This document shows, piece by piece, positions 45,331 to 54,599 of a DNA stretch of 64,000 bases (position 1 is the first letter of the stretch; each line of letters begins with the position of its first letter). Made by a program: the position numbers and the translations under genes. Below the pieces are notes generated by a model. It ran no database searches and was not told the origin of the DNA. It saw only the letters and a program-made list of their open reading frames with translations. Source of the DNA: Bostrychus sinensis. Lineage: Eukaryota > Chordata > Actinopteri > Gobiiformes > Eleotridae. The stretch spans positions 36,234,141 through 36,298,140 of the forward strand of contig CM036243.1 of NCBI GenBank assembly GCA_020698575.1. Reading direction: 5' to 3'.

Positions 45331-45660
45331 GAACAGTATGGGAGTCAGAAAAGACAGATGTAATGATTCTCTAGTCCTACCGTTTTAGTCACTCCTGGGT
45401 GCGAGGGATTCAGATCTTTAACAAAAACAGACCGTCCACACTGAGAGGTAAGTTTGGGGCATGTTCCTGTATATTGAATACAAAATGAATGAATGAATGG
45501 ATAAATGGCAATCCGAGATCCAGGTCTACTGCACCCAAAGCTGCCCTTCCCTGTCATCTATGCACCAACACCGCCGCCAGTGGTCGAGCGAGATGTAGGT
45601 CACCTGAGCCGTCCCAAACGTAAACAAACACCACAGACCACAGGAATAAACCTAAAACAG
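45331..45660. other. Unassigned sequence
   Basis: No gene or repeat recognised; short AATG repeats lie near 45486-45500. Confidence 0.4.
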
Positions 45661-45664
45661 AGGG

Positions 45665-45800
45665 ACAGCTTATGTTTTTAGGCACAGAGGAGGGACAGTG
45701 AGGGATGAGGCTGAGGTTAGAGCTGGAGGCCTAGAGGAAGACCAGAGAGGAGGTTTATGGATGTAGTGAAAGAGGAGATGCAGTTACAGTCGTTGTGAGA
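45665..45800 (+). pseudogene. RTE-type LINE reverse-transcriptase C-terminal scrap
   Basis: After a frameshift the sequence reads RGRPERRFMDVVKEEM, the arginine-rich end of RTE-type LINE polymerases (RGRPRRRWMDxVKED). The preceding MRLRLELE is in another frame. The same segment occurs inverted at 55620-55760. Confidence 0.65.
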
Positions 45801-46471
45801 GAAGAGGGTTAGATGAAGGCAGTCCACTCTCCAAATCCAGTATCCCCTTCGCTTACACGCCTCACTAAGCGTCCGCTAGATGGCACCAAACTGCGCCGAC
45901 CTTAACCTGTCTCACAGCAGCAGGTTGCTCATACTCGACCTGTACGGCCACAGCGCGAGGACAGTGCCTCCCCCTTACACGCGCGTCACCACGAACCACT
46001 TCAAATCTGAGAAATAAGCAAATGGGGAAGTTGGAAAGACGCACAGGGACCGCAACTTGTTGGCCCAAACTAAGGCATGTTACGAAGATAAAAAATAAGA
46101 GAGCTGCGTAAAAAAACAATGTATTTGTCAATTGTCACACAAACATCACGTGATAACACATATAGCCTGCGTACATCCAAAAACAGACGGATTTTACGCA
46201 ACAGTCTACGTGTTTTCTATTGATATGGCAACAGTTTGAGTTGCGTGGGGTTTTTTGTTTTTTTTCCAAAGTGTACACGGATATCTGTGGGTTATTTTTA
46301 GTTGATCTCCGCGCACACTTCAAGTCCGCGTTTGTGCCAAAAATAGCAACAGGGATTCAGATAATGATCCTATACTTACGCTGAAACTGATCGTGTTGCC
46401 CTGTATTAATTGTTCTAAAAAGACAAAACGCGTAAAATAGATGAAAATAGATAAAGGGGGGACAGTTTTTT
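45801..46471. other. Unassigned sequence downstream of the candidate first exon
   Basis: On the minus strand an acceptor-like TTTGCTTATTTCTCAG lies near 46008, but the sequence after it has no recognisable domain and no clear donor. Not called as an exon. Confidence 0.4.
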
Positions 46472-46477
46472 TCTTAC

Positions 46478-46905
46478 CTTTTGGGACATCAAAGAAGACA
46501 GCGTCTCCAAATGTGACGGAGAAGAAAAGAAGTCAAGTATATCCTCAAACGTGGGTTCACTTCGTGTTAAAATCTTCGTAACTCCAGCGCTTCCAGATCT
46601 TAAATTTCCAAGCGTTTTATTTGCTTCCTTTTTTAAACAAAATTCAAACCCAAACGAAAAGAAATCCGTAGAAGAAAATCCCCAGAGCTGCCCGCTTTCT
46701 CAACGCGTTCCTTGTGGACATTATCTCACCGAGAAAGGTGCGCAAAGGCAGTTCAAGCACGAGCGGAGGAGAAGGAGAAGACGGTGAAAAGAACTGGGCA
46801 CCTGCGCGCTTTCCATTCACGCGCCAGGCTCATTGGGAATCCACGTGCCTTTTTTTACTTTACGTCTCCAAACGCACAAACCCCATTTATTCCCAGAGAA
46901 AGTAG
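46478..46905 (-). other. Candidate first exon (5' UTR) of an unidentified leftward gene
   Basis: The minus strand has a strong donor AAG|GTAAGAA (last exon base 46478). About 450 bp upstream lies TATAAAAG, which would place the start near 46900. The block is CpG-rich and contains no recognised transposon. A 25-codon ORF (46721-46644), beginning MSTRNALRK with a hydrophobic end, would be an upstream ORF. An ATG four codons before the donor (46489-46487) continues in phase 0 into the next exon. Another frame is open across the donor without an early ATG. Later exons were not found, so the product is unknown. Confidence 0.45.
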
Positions 46906-47450
46906 CCGAAGGATGAACGCGAGGAGTCTTTTATAGGATCCAAAACGCCCGTGCGTGAAGCGTCTCCATGAGCGCAGCGGAGTGGAGGAGGTTACAGGCG
47001 GCTTCTCCTCCGTAGGTGGGAGGTCGATTATTCCTCCGCATCCAAAAGCGTTAACAAGAAAAAAAAAAAAAAAAAAAAAAAAAAAATCGCTGTAGGCACA
47101 CGCCCTTCAGGTCGCGCGCTCCCTTCCTAATTCAATCCGTGCCCCCCGCGACCCCCTCAGGTCTCGCTCCTGAACGTTTTCAGTCACACACGACGCGTCC
47201 AAATCTGGAAATCTAGAAATCTGGCGCTGTCTCCGTAAAGAAAAAGTGCGCGTCTTCTCCTCAAACGCACGCATCTACGAGCATCATCAGCAGCAGCAGC
47301 AGCATCAGCAGCAGCAGCAGCAGCAGCAGTTCTCTTGGTAAATGTGAGTTAAAGAGGAGAAGTGTTGGAGAATAAGACGCGCCTGGAGAGACACCTGCTG
47401 CCTGCCGCCAGCGCGCACCGCCTCTCCACAAATGTTGCCTCAGACGCAGG
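46906..47450 (-). promoter_or_regulatory. CpG-rich promoter-like region with TATA box
   Basis: TATAAAAG on the minus strand occupies 46928-46935 in a GC- and CpG-rich stretch (CACGCGCC, GCGCAGCGG, GCGCGCTCCC). It contains a 29-nt A run (47059-47087) and a CAG/CAT triplet run (47280-47330). The arrangement suits a promoter firing leftward into the candidate exon. Activity is inferred. Confidence 0.45.
47280..47330 (+). repeat. (CAG)n trinucleotide repeat
   Basis: CAG triplets interrupted by CAT, with seven uninterrupted CAGs at the right end, inside the CpG-rich block. Confidence 0.95.
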
Positions 47451-47718
47451 TGGAGGAGTGGAGCGGGGCAGGGATAACAGAATAAATGAATGGGGTAATT
47501 AAAATGGATCGTCGGTTTTCAAATTGTGGGTCAGGGGCCAGATTAGGAACGCGTGGGATTGTTTTAGCGCCGTGGATTGTTAGATTAATTTGATTAGATA
47601 AAGTTTTGACGCCAGAGATTTATGGAGATACACAACTTAACGCTGGCATAAAATAAAATTGTCAATACAGTATCTGAAATGTATTTAGACTTGAAACAGG
47701 AAGAGTAAAAGCCTTTCC
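47451..47718. other. Unassigned sequence
   Basis: No feature recognised. Confidence 0.4.
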
Positions 47719-48209
47719 CTAAAGGTCCTATATGCAGCTTTTTTATTATTATTATTTTAAGGCTTTTTTTAAAATAGCGTTTGACTTATTTGCATTGGTA
47801 TTTCAGGTTTTATAACTTAAAACAATGTACAGTATATGTAGAAAACGTCTTCTGTTCAGTAGCTGTTACTGTGACTTTGCAGAGAACACGTGTCTGTCAC
47901 CCCCTGCTGGCAACGGTGGGAACTGCATGGTGCATAAAATTACTATTTAGCACAGCTATTAGCAACATGAGGCTAACAGATCGATAAATGAGCTGACTGC
48001 TTCATAGTGACGGTGGTTTAGAATGAGTTTGGTGATGGTGTAAGGGTTTTAGGAGCACTTCCTGGTTTCACGTTTCTATGTAGAGCTGTGAGACTGAGCG
48101 TTTTCAGCTCTGGAGAAGGGCAGCGCCTCAGCATACAGGATTACTACATTATAACCTGATTAAAGGCTAAAAAAAAAAAGGTAAATTTAACACAATAGGG
48201 GACTTTTAA
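47719..48209 (-). mobile_element. Family M1 element, copy 3 (inverted)
   Basis: Reverse-complement relative of 22527-23037 and 38881-39395: starts CTAAAGGTCCTATATGCAGC, contains CACCCCCTGCTGGCAAC, GACTGCTTCATAGTGACGG and GGGCAGCGCCTCAGCATAC, and ends near GGGGACTTTTAA. A short segment after CAGGATTACT is deleted. Confidence 0.8.
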
Positions 48210-48590
48210 AGAAGGTGAAGGTTTGCAGGTGAAGAAAGTTGCAAGAAGCTGACATGGAGCAATAAATAGTTTTTGTTTAATGATTTTTCTTGTCTTTTAT
48301 TCTCATCTTTCATTCATGTCATTATAATGTATTTTGAGTAGTCTTTAGTGTAGTCTTCAGTTTTCCACAGCGGGGATGTCTGCTTGAAGATGACACTGTT
48401 TACTTTAAGGAATCCCAGACCTCTGCTCATACCAAATATGTGGTTTTCTGTCACCGCGAGAGATTAAAAAATACACATTGCCTCCGTTTAAAAAAAGAGA
48501 AATCCATCTGGTGTTATGTGGCGTCTTCCCACCAGCTCCTGCCTGTGCCGCTCAGGTGGAGATGGAGAGGCTCTGGAGGTGTCGCCGATA
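48210..48590. other. Unassigned sequence left of the purine array
   Basis: No gene recognised. The long minus-strand open frame that enters from the purine array is not supported as coding. Confidence 0.45.
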
Positions 48591-48611
48591 AATATTTTAA
48601 AATGTTGTGAA

Positions 48612-51215
48612 CCACACAGAGAGAGAAAGAGACAGAGAGAGAGGAGGGATCTGAATGAATGTGGAAGCATGTGGTTGTAAGATACAGAAGGAGATAGAAG
48701 AGGGAGGAGAGGAGATAGGAGAGAGAGAGAGGGAGAGAGAGAGAGAGGGGGGAGGAGGGATCTGAATTAATCTGTGAGTAGGAGAGAGCGAGAGAACTGA
48801 AGAGAGAGGGGAGAGGGAGAGAGAGAGAGGAGAGATCTGAGTCAATGTAGATCTGTGAGTAGGAGAGAGTGAGAGAACTGAAGAGAGAGAGGAAGATAAG
48901 AGCGTTAGAGGAGGAGAGAGGAGCAAGAGGAGAGGAGAGAGACAGAAGAGAGGGGAGAGGAGCAAGAAGAGAGGAGAGAGACAGAAGAGAGGAGAGAGGA
49001 GCAAGAAGAGAGGAGGGAGACAGAAGAGAGGAGAGAGACAGAACAGAGGAGAGAGACAGAAGAGAGGAGAGAGGAGCAAGAAGAGAGGAGAGAGACAGAA
49101 GAGAGGAGAGAGGAGCAAGAAGAGAGGAGAGAGACAGAAGAGAGAAGAGAGGAGCAAGAAGAGGAGAGAGACAGAAGAGAGGAGAGGAGCAAGAAGAGAG
49201 GAGAGAGACAGAAGAGAGGAGAGAGACAGAAGAGAGGGGAGAGGAGCAAGAAGAGAGGAGAGAGACAGAAGAGAGGAGAGAGGAGCAAGAAGAGAGGAGA
49301 GAGAGAAGAGAGGAGCGAGGAGCAAGAAGAGAGGAGAGAGAGAAGAGAGGAGAGAAGAGCAAGAAGAGAGGAGGGAGACAGAAGAGAGGAGAGAGACAGA
49401 ACAGAGGAGAGAGACAGAAGAGACGAGAGAGGAGCAAGAAGAGAGGAGAGAGGAGCAAGAAGAGAGGAGAGAGACAGAAGAGAGGAGAGAGGAGCAAGAA
49501 GAGAGGAGAGAGACAGAAGAGAGGAGAGAGGAGCAAGAAGAGGAGAGAGACAGAAGAGAGGAGAGGAGCAAGAAGAGAGGAGAGAGACAGAAGAGAGGAG
49601 AGAGACAGAAGAGAGGGGAGAGGAGCAAGAAGAGAGGAGAGAGACAGAAGAGAGGAGAGAGAAGCAAGAAGAGAGGAGAGAGAGAAGAGAGGAGAGAGGA
49701 GCAAGAAGAGAGGAGAGAGAGAAGAGAGGAGAGAAGAGCAAGAAGAGAGGAGGGAGACAGAAGAGAGGAGAGAGACAGAACAGAGGAGAGAGACAGAAGA
49801 GACGAGAGAGGAGCAAGAAGAGAGGAGAGAGGAGCAAGAAGAGAGGAGAGAGACAGAAGAGAGGAGAGAGGAGCAAGAAGAGAGGAAAGAGAGAAGAGAG
49901 GAGAGAAGAGCAAGAAGAGAGGAGAGAGACAGAAGAGAGGAGAGAGGAGCAAGAAGAGAGGAGAGAGACAGAACAGAGAAGAGAGACAGAAGAGACGAGA
50001 GAGGAGCAAGAAGAGAGGAGAGAGACAGAAGAGAGGAGAGAGGAGCAAGAAGAGAGGAGAGAGACAGAAGAGAGGAGAGAGGAGCAAGAAGAGAGGAGAG
50101 AGACAGGAGAGAGGAGCAAGAGGAGAGGAGAGAGACACAAGAGACGAGAGAGGAGCAAGGAGAGAGGAGAGAGACAGAAGAGAGGAGAGAGGAGCAATTA
50201 GAGAGGAAAGAGGAGCAAGAGGAGAGGAGAAAGGAGCAAGAAGAGAGGAGAGAGACAGAAGAGAGGAGAGAGAGAAGAGAGGAGAAAGGAGCAAGAAGAG
50301 AGGAGAGAGACAGAAGAGAGGAGAGAGAGAAGAGAGGAGAGAGGAGCAAGGAGAGAGGAAAGAGGAGCAAGAGGAGAAGAGAAAAGAGCAAGAAGAGAGG
50401 AGAGAGACAGAAGAGAGGAGCAAGAAGAGAGGAGAGAGAGAAGAGAGGAGAGAGGAGCAAGGAGAGAGGAAAGAGGAGCAAGAGGAGAGGAGAAAGGAGC
50501 AAGAAGAGAGGAGAGAGACAGAAGAGAGGAGAGAGGAGCAAGAAGAGAGGAGAGAGACAGAAGAGAGGAGAGAGGAGCAAGAAGAGAGGAGAGAGACAGA
50601 AGAGAGGAGAGAGAGAAGAGAGGAGAAAGGAGCAAGAAGAGAGGAGAGAGACAGAAGAGAGGAGAGAGAGAAGAGAGGAGAGAGGAGCAAGGAGAGAGGA
50701 AAGAGGAGCAAGAGGAGAGGAGAAAGGAGCAAGAAGAGAGGAGAGAGACAGAAGAGAGGAGAGAGGAGCAAGAAGAGAGGAGAGAGACAGAAGAGAGGAG
50801 AGAGAGAAGAGAGGAGAGAGGAGCAAGAAGAGAGGCGAGAGACAGAAGAGAGGAGAGAGGAGCAAGAAGAGAGGAGGGAGACAGAAGAGAGGAGAGAGGA
50901 GCAAGAAGAGAGGAGAGAGAGAAGAGAGGAGAGAGGAGCAAGGAGAGAGGAAAGAGGAGCAAGAGGAGAGGAGAAAGGAGCAAGAAGAGAGGAGAGAGAC
51001 AGAAGAGAGGAGAGAGGAGCAAGAAGAGAGGAGAGAGACAGAAGAGAGGAGAGAGAGAAGAGAGGAGAGAGGAGCAAGGAGAGAGGAAAGAGGAGCAAGA
51101 AGAGAGGAGAGAGGAGCAAGAGGAGAGGAGAGAGGAGCAAGAGGAGAGGAGAGAGGAAAGATAGAGGAGAGAGAAGAGGAGAGACAGAGAGGAGAAAGAG
51201 AAGAGAGAGAGGAGA
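48612..51215 (+). repeat. 2.5-kb polypurine minisatellite (GAGGAGAGAGACAGAAGA type)
   Basis: Almost all purine on the plus strand, with isolated C in GACAG and GAGCAAG. Units of roughly 35-40 bp combine GAGAGGAGAGAGACAGAA, GAGAGGAGAGAGGAGCAAGA and GAGAGAGAAGAGAGG in changing order. Blocks recur at long range, for example GAGCAATTAGAGAGG once but GAGCAAGGAGAGAGGAAAGAG repeatedly. The left edge (48630-48890) is an older imperfect repeat with GATCTGTGAGTAGGAGAGAG. Purine bias removes stops on both strands, so open frames of several hundred codons arise; they encode only Arg/Glu or Ser/Leu/Pro tracts. Confidence 0.95.
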
Positions 51216-51285
51216 GAGGCTTTGGCTTTACCAAAACATTTATTAAATTATCATTTAAGCAAAATCAGACACGAGAAGAACCTGA

Positions 51286-51300
51286 ACCTAACCCTAACCC
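51286..51300 (+). repeat. Very short telomere-like motif
   Basis: CCTAACCCTAACCC is two and a third copies of the vertebrate telomere unit. At this length chance is likely. Confidence 0.3.
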
Positions 51301-51312
51301 ATGACCAACACC

Positions 51313-51450
51313 AGCTCCTCCCACTCCCCCTCAGACTCCTCCCACTCCCCCCTCAGACTGCTCCAGCTCCTCCCACTCCCCCTCAGACTCCTCCCACTCC
51401 CCCTCAGACTCCTCCCACTCCCCCCTCAGACTCCTCCAGCTCCTCCTCCT
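51313..51450 (+). repeat. Pyrimidine-rich minisatellite
   Basis: Units of about 19-20 bp, CAGACTCCTCCCACTCCCC with a variant CAGCTCCTCCCACTCCCC, repeat six to seven times. Together with the preceding array the strand bias switches from purine to pyrimidine. Confidence 0.9.
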
Positions 51451-51639
51451 GCTGTTCACTAACTCCACTCTGAGTCCTGCCACCTCCGGGGCCCGAGCAT
51501 CCAGAGCCACACCTCTGGTTCCTCCTGCTCAGCCAGATGCTCCAGGGACCCCCGTGACTCAGGATGGCCCTTGAAGGTGGCTCTGTCCCGAACACTGATG
51601 GCACCAATGTCGAGGACCTTCTATTTTCTTCTTATTTCT

Positions 51640-52183
51640 ATTTCTCTTTATCTTTTTACTTCATTCATTATATAAAAGAAAAACATTACGTTGTTTGTAA
51701 TATTTTAAAGTCAACTAAAATTTAAGTAACTTGTATTTTATAAACAAAGGGTTAGAAGGATCTCTATTGTGGCTTTTACTGATAATCTTCAAAGCTCTTT
51801 TCTGTCAAATAAATAAAGGTTGAGTTTATGTTTTACAAGTTGATCCCCAGATTTCTACACAGTAAGTTAAGTATGGAGCTGTACAGTGTCAATAATGCAT
51901 CATTATTTAGAGAGAATTTTACTTTTTGTGATACAGCAATGGCTTTAGCTATTTTTCCTTTTGTATAATTTATCATTTTTTCATTTTGTCATTGAACATT
52001 ATAAAATTTGTCTTCTTAAGGTTGAGTGACAATCTATTTACATCAAACCAATTTGCATTACTTCTTGCACATTTGATTCTGAATAAAACAATGTTGTATC
52101 ATCAGCGAATAATATGCTCCCAAGAAGCTTAAACACATTTACAAAGGCATTAATGCACAAAATAAACAATTTGGGTTCAAGGA
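51640..52183 (-). pseudogene. L2-type LINE reverse-transcriptase fragment with FADD box
   Basis: On the minus strand, LGSILFADDTTLFYS (FADD codons at 52098-52109) is the RT catalytic box of a non-LTR retrotransposon. Farther on come PYLTYCVEIWGST (about 51840-51878) and KRALKIISKSHNRDPSNPLF, in the order typical of the L2/Rex-like polymerase C-terminus. Frames are broken by deletions and stops. It is 5'-truncated just upstream of the FADD region, where unrelated sequence begins near 52185. Confidence 0.8.
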
Positions 52184-52410
52184 CCGATGGTTCTAGGGAA
52201 ACCAGTGTTTAGCCTTGTTCCCCCAAACATGGACCAATGGCATTTTGGTCTAAACTGGAGTTGTTTATGACATTACAAAATCATTTAAATCTTTATTAAA
52301 CTGTAATCACCCTTTCCAGGACCTGAGGGAGGGTGGCTGGAGTCTTAGGGAGTTTAACCTCATAAATAAAAACAGCTGGGAAAGGATGCATGGCCTTTAA
52401 ATCCTCTGTA
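52079..52410 (+). repeat. Direct repeat unit B, copy 1
   Basis: From CTGAATAAAACAATGTTG to TTTAAATCCTCTGTAG this segment, which includes part of the LINE RT, recurs at 52897-53262 with only a few substitutions. It lacks a 33-bp segment that the second copy has (53039-53072). Confidence 0.9.
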
Positions 52411-52414
52411 GTAT

Positions 52415-52875
52415 TGAATATTTCTACATATAGCTTTGCGTATTACCATTAAACTTATATTTTGATGTACTATTCCTAAGGTTAATAATGCTTCAACATT
52501 AGTAATAATGTTAGTTAATTAGGTGCATTCCAAATATGGCACAAATAATGAGCTTGCTACAAAGTTATCGGACCCAAGGTTGCAGGGGGGGCCCCTGTCG
52601 ATGGTGGGAAGACTCTGCAGAAACTGAGAACTTTTTGTGGCCCTGCCCTATGCACAAAAAAGTTACTCGAAGCCAAGAAGATAATGCTATGCAGAGATTG
52701 TCATACATCGTCATACATAGTATAAAAACACTCCTAAACACTCCTCTTTAGAAGCGTGCTCATTCTGCTGACTGTAACCTTACCTGTGTTTTTACTGAAT
52801 AAACCTCTGACTTGATTACACTTCTGAATCATCGTCCTCTTTGATGCTTTCACCCAAAATGAACAAATCCTTACA
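52415..52875 (+). mobile_element. LTR-like repeat L1, copy 2
   Basis: Starts TGAATATTTCTACATATAG and ends ATCCTTACA, giving canonical TG...CA ends. Contains GTATAAAAACAC and AATAAACC. Homologous over its length to 25539-26043. It lies exactly between the two direct copies of unit B. The product of any conserved short frame inside is unknown and probably not real. Confidence 0.75.
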
Positions 52876-52877
52876 AA

Positions 52878-52894
52878 TGGTGACCCGACGTACA
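52878..52894 (+). promoter_or_regulatory. Primer-binding-site-like sequence
   Basis: TGGTGACCCGACGTACA begins two bases after the LTR's terminal CA, where a retroelement tRNA primer-binding site belongs; TGG complements a tRNA's 3' CCA. The tRNA is not assigned. No internal region follows; unit B begins within a few bases. Confidence 0.5.
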
Positions 52895-52896
52895 TC

Positions 52897-53262
52897 CTGA
52901 ATGAAACAATGTTGTATCATCAGCAAATAATATGCTCCCAAGAAGCTTAAACACATTTACAAAGGCATTAATGCACAAAATAAACAATTTGGGTTCAAGG
53001 ACCGATGGTTCAAGGGAAACCAGTGTTTAGCCTTGTTCCTCGGGTAAAGGCTTAACAGCTGACCACCAGAGCCCCAAACATGGACCAATGGCATTTTGGT
53101 CTAAACTGGAGTTGTTTATGACATTACAAAATCATTTAAATCTTTATTAAACTGTAATCACCCTTTTCAGGACCTGAGGGAGGGTGGCTGGAGTCTTAGG
53201 GAGTTTAACCTCATAAATAAAAACAGCTGAGAAAGGATGCATGGCCTTTAAATCTTCTGTAG
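52897..53262 (+). repeat. Direct repeat unit B, copy 2
   Basis: Second copy of 52079-52410 (offset 818 bp at the start and 851 bp after the 33-bp indel). Includes a second minus-strand FADD box at 52916-52927. Confidence 0.9.
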
Positions 53263-53760
53263 ATTAATTCAGAATATTTCAAATGTCCATGAATGACCTG
53301 CTGCAGTATAACTCCCCAGTCCAGCCTCTGCGTTTTTAAAAGCCGTTCCCTGATAATAACCCCACTCCTGTCTCTTCCTCTCTGTGTTTTTATCTCGGAC
53401 ACAGTTTGGCTGCGCTCACAACGCTCGCTTTATCAAGATCTTATTGCGTTTCACCTTGTCTCCTGCCGCCGCTGCCGCAAACGCGTCCGGGAAGGTCGAG
53501 TGGCTGCAGACTCGGGGGTTAGAGGCAGCGAGAGCACGTCCCGCTGGCTGCATGAAGACGCCATGGACTGTTCAAGAGTGTAGTGTTGAAATATGGAGAG
53601 AGAACGGTGAAGAAATAAATGACTTGTCACCAGGGTCAGGTGGTCAATAGGGGGCGCCTCACCTGTCGGGATTGAGAAATGCTCGCCGTAGAAGAAGTGT
53701 AAACAACTTCTCCTTTCGGCTGTTCCCTTCAGAGGTCGCTACAGTGAATCCTCTGCCTCC
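53263..53760. other. Unassigned, partly GC-rich sequence
   Basis: Bases 53400-53570 are CpG-rich (CGCTGCCGCAAACGCGTCCGGG) and open in two frames for 90-100 codons, but no domain or splice structure is recognised. AGGGGGCGCC at 53649 is a common repeat phrase. Confidence 0.35.
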
Positions 53761-54058
53761 ACACTGTAAAAAAAAAGCTAAATCTACTGTAAAATATCGA
53801 CAGCTGTGGTCAGAAAGAAAGATTGGGCCCCTCATCAACATTTTTTCTAGACCAGGTTTAACATTTACCTTTAAAAACGCCTTAGATGGACGTTTTACAG
53901 CAGGGCAACATTAAATAACATTCATACTTTGCTATAAGACCAAATAAATAGCTGCCTCTAAGAAAAGGGAAAATATTTAAAGTGGTTGTAATTGACTTTA
54001 ACCTTAAAAGCAAAACAGTTAAAACATTACGTTTTTCTAGACACACTATAACAGAATT
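53761..54058 (+). mobile_element. Possible hAT-type left end (CACTGTAAAAA)
   Basis: CACTGTAAAAAAAAAGC followed by CTACTGTAAAATATCG resembles the CACTGTAAAAA termini of teleost hAT elements. The partner end is uncertain; a TTTTTGCAGTG end lies at 54524-54534 but belongs to a different subfamily. Confidence 0.35.
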
Positions 54059-54059
54059 A

Positions 54060-54275
54060 TATTTGTATTAAAAATTATAATTCTAAACTGTTCACACTAA
54101 GTACCACCTCAGACAACAGAAATACCAAAAAGTACCACTTTAAATGAGCATTACTAAAAAATGGGCTAAACTGAGTGTAAACATGGACAAAACTAGGACT
54201 AAACCAGCTCTAAGCAAGGTCTGTGCCAAGTCTAAAACCAGGACTAAAACAAGCCCAAACTAGGACTAAACCTGG
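54060..54275 (+). repeat. Short TAAACCAGG-type array with transposon edge
   Basis: CTGTTCACACTAAGTACCACC precedes degenerate units such as GGACTAAACCAGCTC, AAAACCAGGACTAAAAC and ACTAGGACTAAACCTGG. The edge and units match those of the large array starting at 5.9 kb, indicating an unexpanded relative. Confidence 0.7.
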
Positions 54276-54329
54276 AATAATTAGTTAATGACTTGAACTG
54301 CAATTTTTAATCTTGATTTGAGTAATTGG

Positions 54330-54534
54330 ATTGGACTAATTTACTAATATGGCTAGATTCATTGACTTGTTTCAAATTATTTCTGTCTTGTTTTAATCAT
54401 TTTTACTTATTTCAAGCAAAACTATCTGCCAATGGGGTAAGAAAATTACACTTATAAATGATTCAAATCAACATTAATAATCGGAACTTAAATCATTATA
54501 ACTAATGCCGATATTGAATTTTTGCAGTGAATTA
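54330..54534 (+). mobile_element. hAT-type right half (...TTTTTGCAGTG)
   Basis: TTTACTTATTTCAAGCAAAAC, TATCTGCCAATGGGGTAAG and the terminal TTTTTGCAGTG match the right half of the widespread 'CACTGCAAAAA' fish element. The left half is absent. Confidence 0.55.
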
Positions 54535-54599
54535 TCTTAATTTTTTCCATTACAACCATAAAACAATGTTTTTATGGAGATCAGAGAGAGATGAGCTCA

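Noticed and set aside
45839..46131. Second exon of the candidate leftward gene after TTATTTCTCAG near 46008
   Set aside because: No clear donor, no recognisable residues, and the following sequence includes stop-rich frames; not supported without transcripts.
51286..51300. Interstitial telomere
   Set aside because: Only about two repeat units; no extended degenerate telomere array nearby.
48514..51304. Open frames of about 906 and 847 codons (minus) and 811 codons (plus)
   Set aside because: They lie in a polypurine tandem array where stop triplets are rare by composition; frames on both strands and all phases are open, products are only Ser/Leu/Pro or Arg/Glu tracts, and repeat units are not multiples of three.
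53293..53650. Overlapping 88-96 codon frames in GC-rich DNA
   Set aside because: Open by composition in two frames at once; no domain, no clear splice sites.
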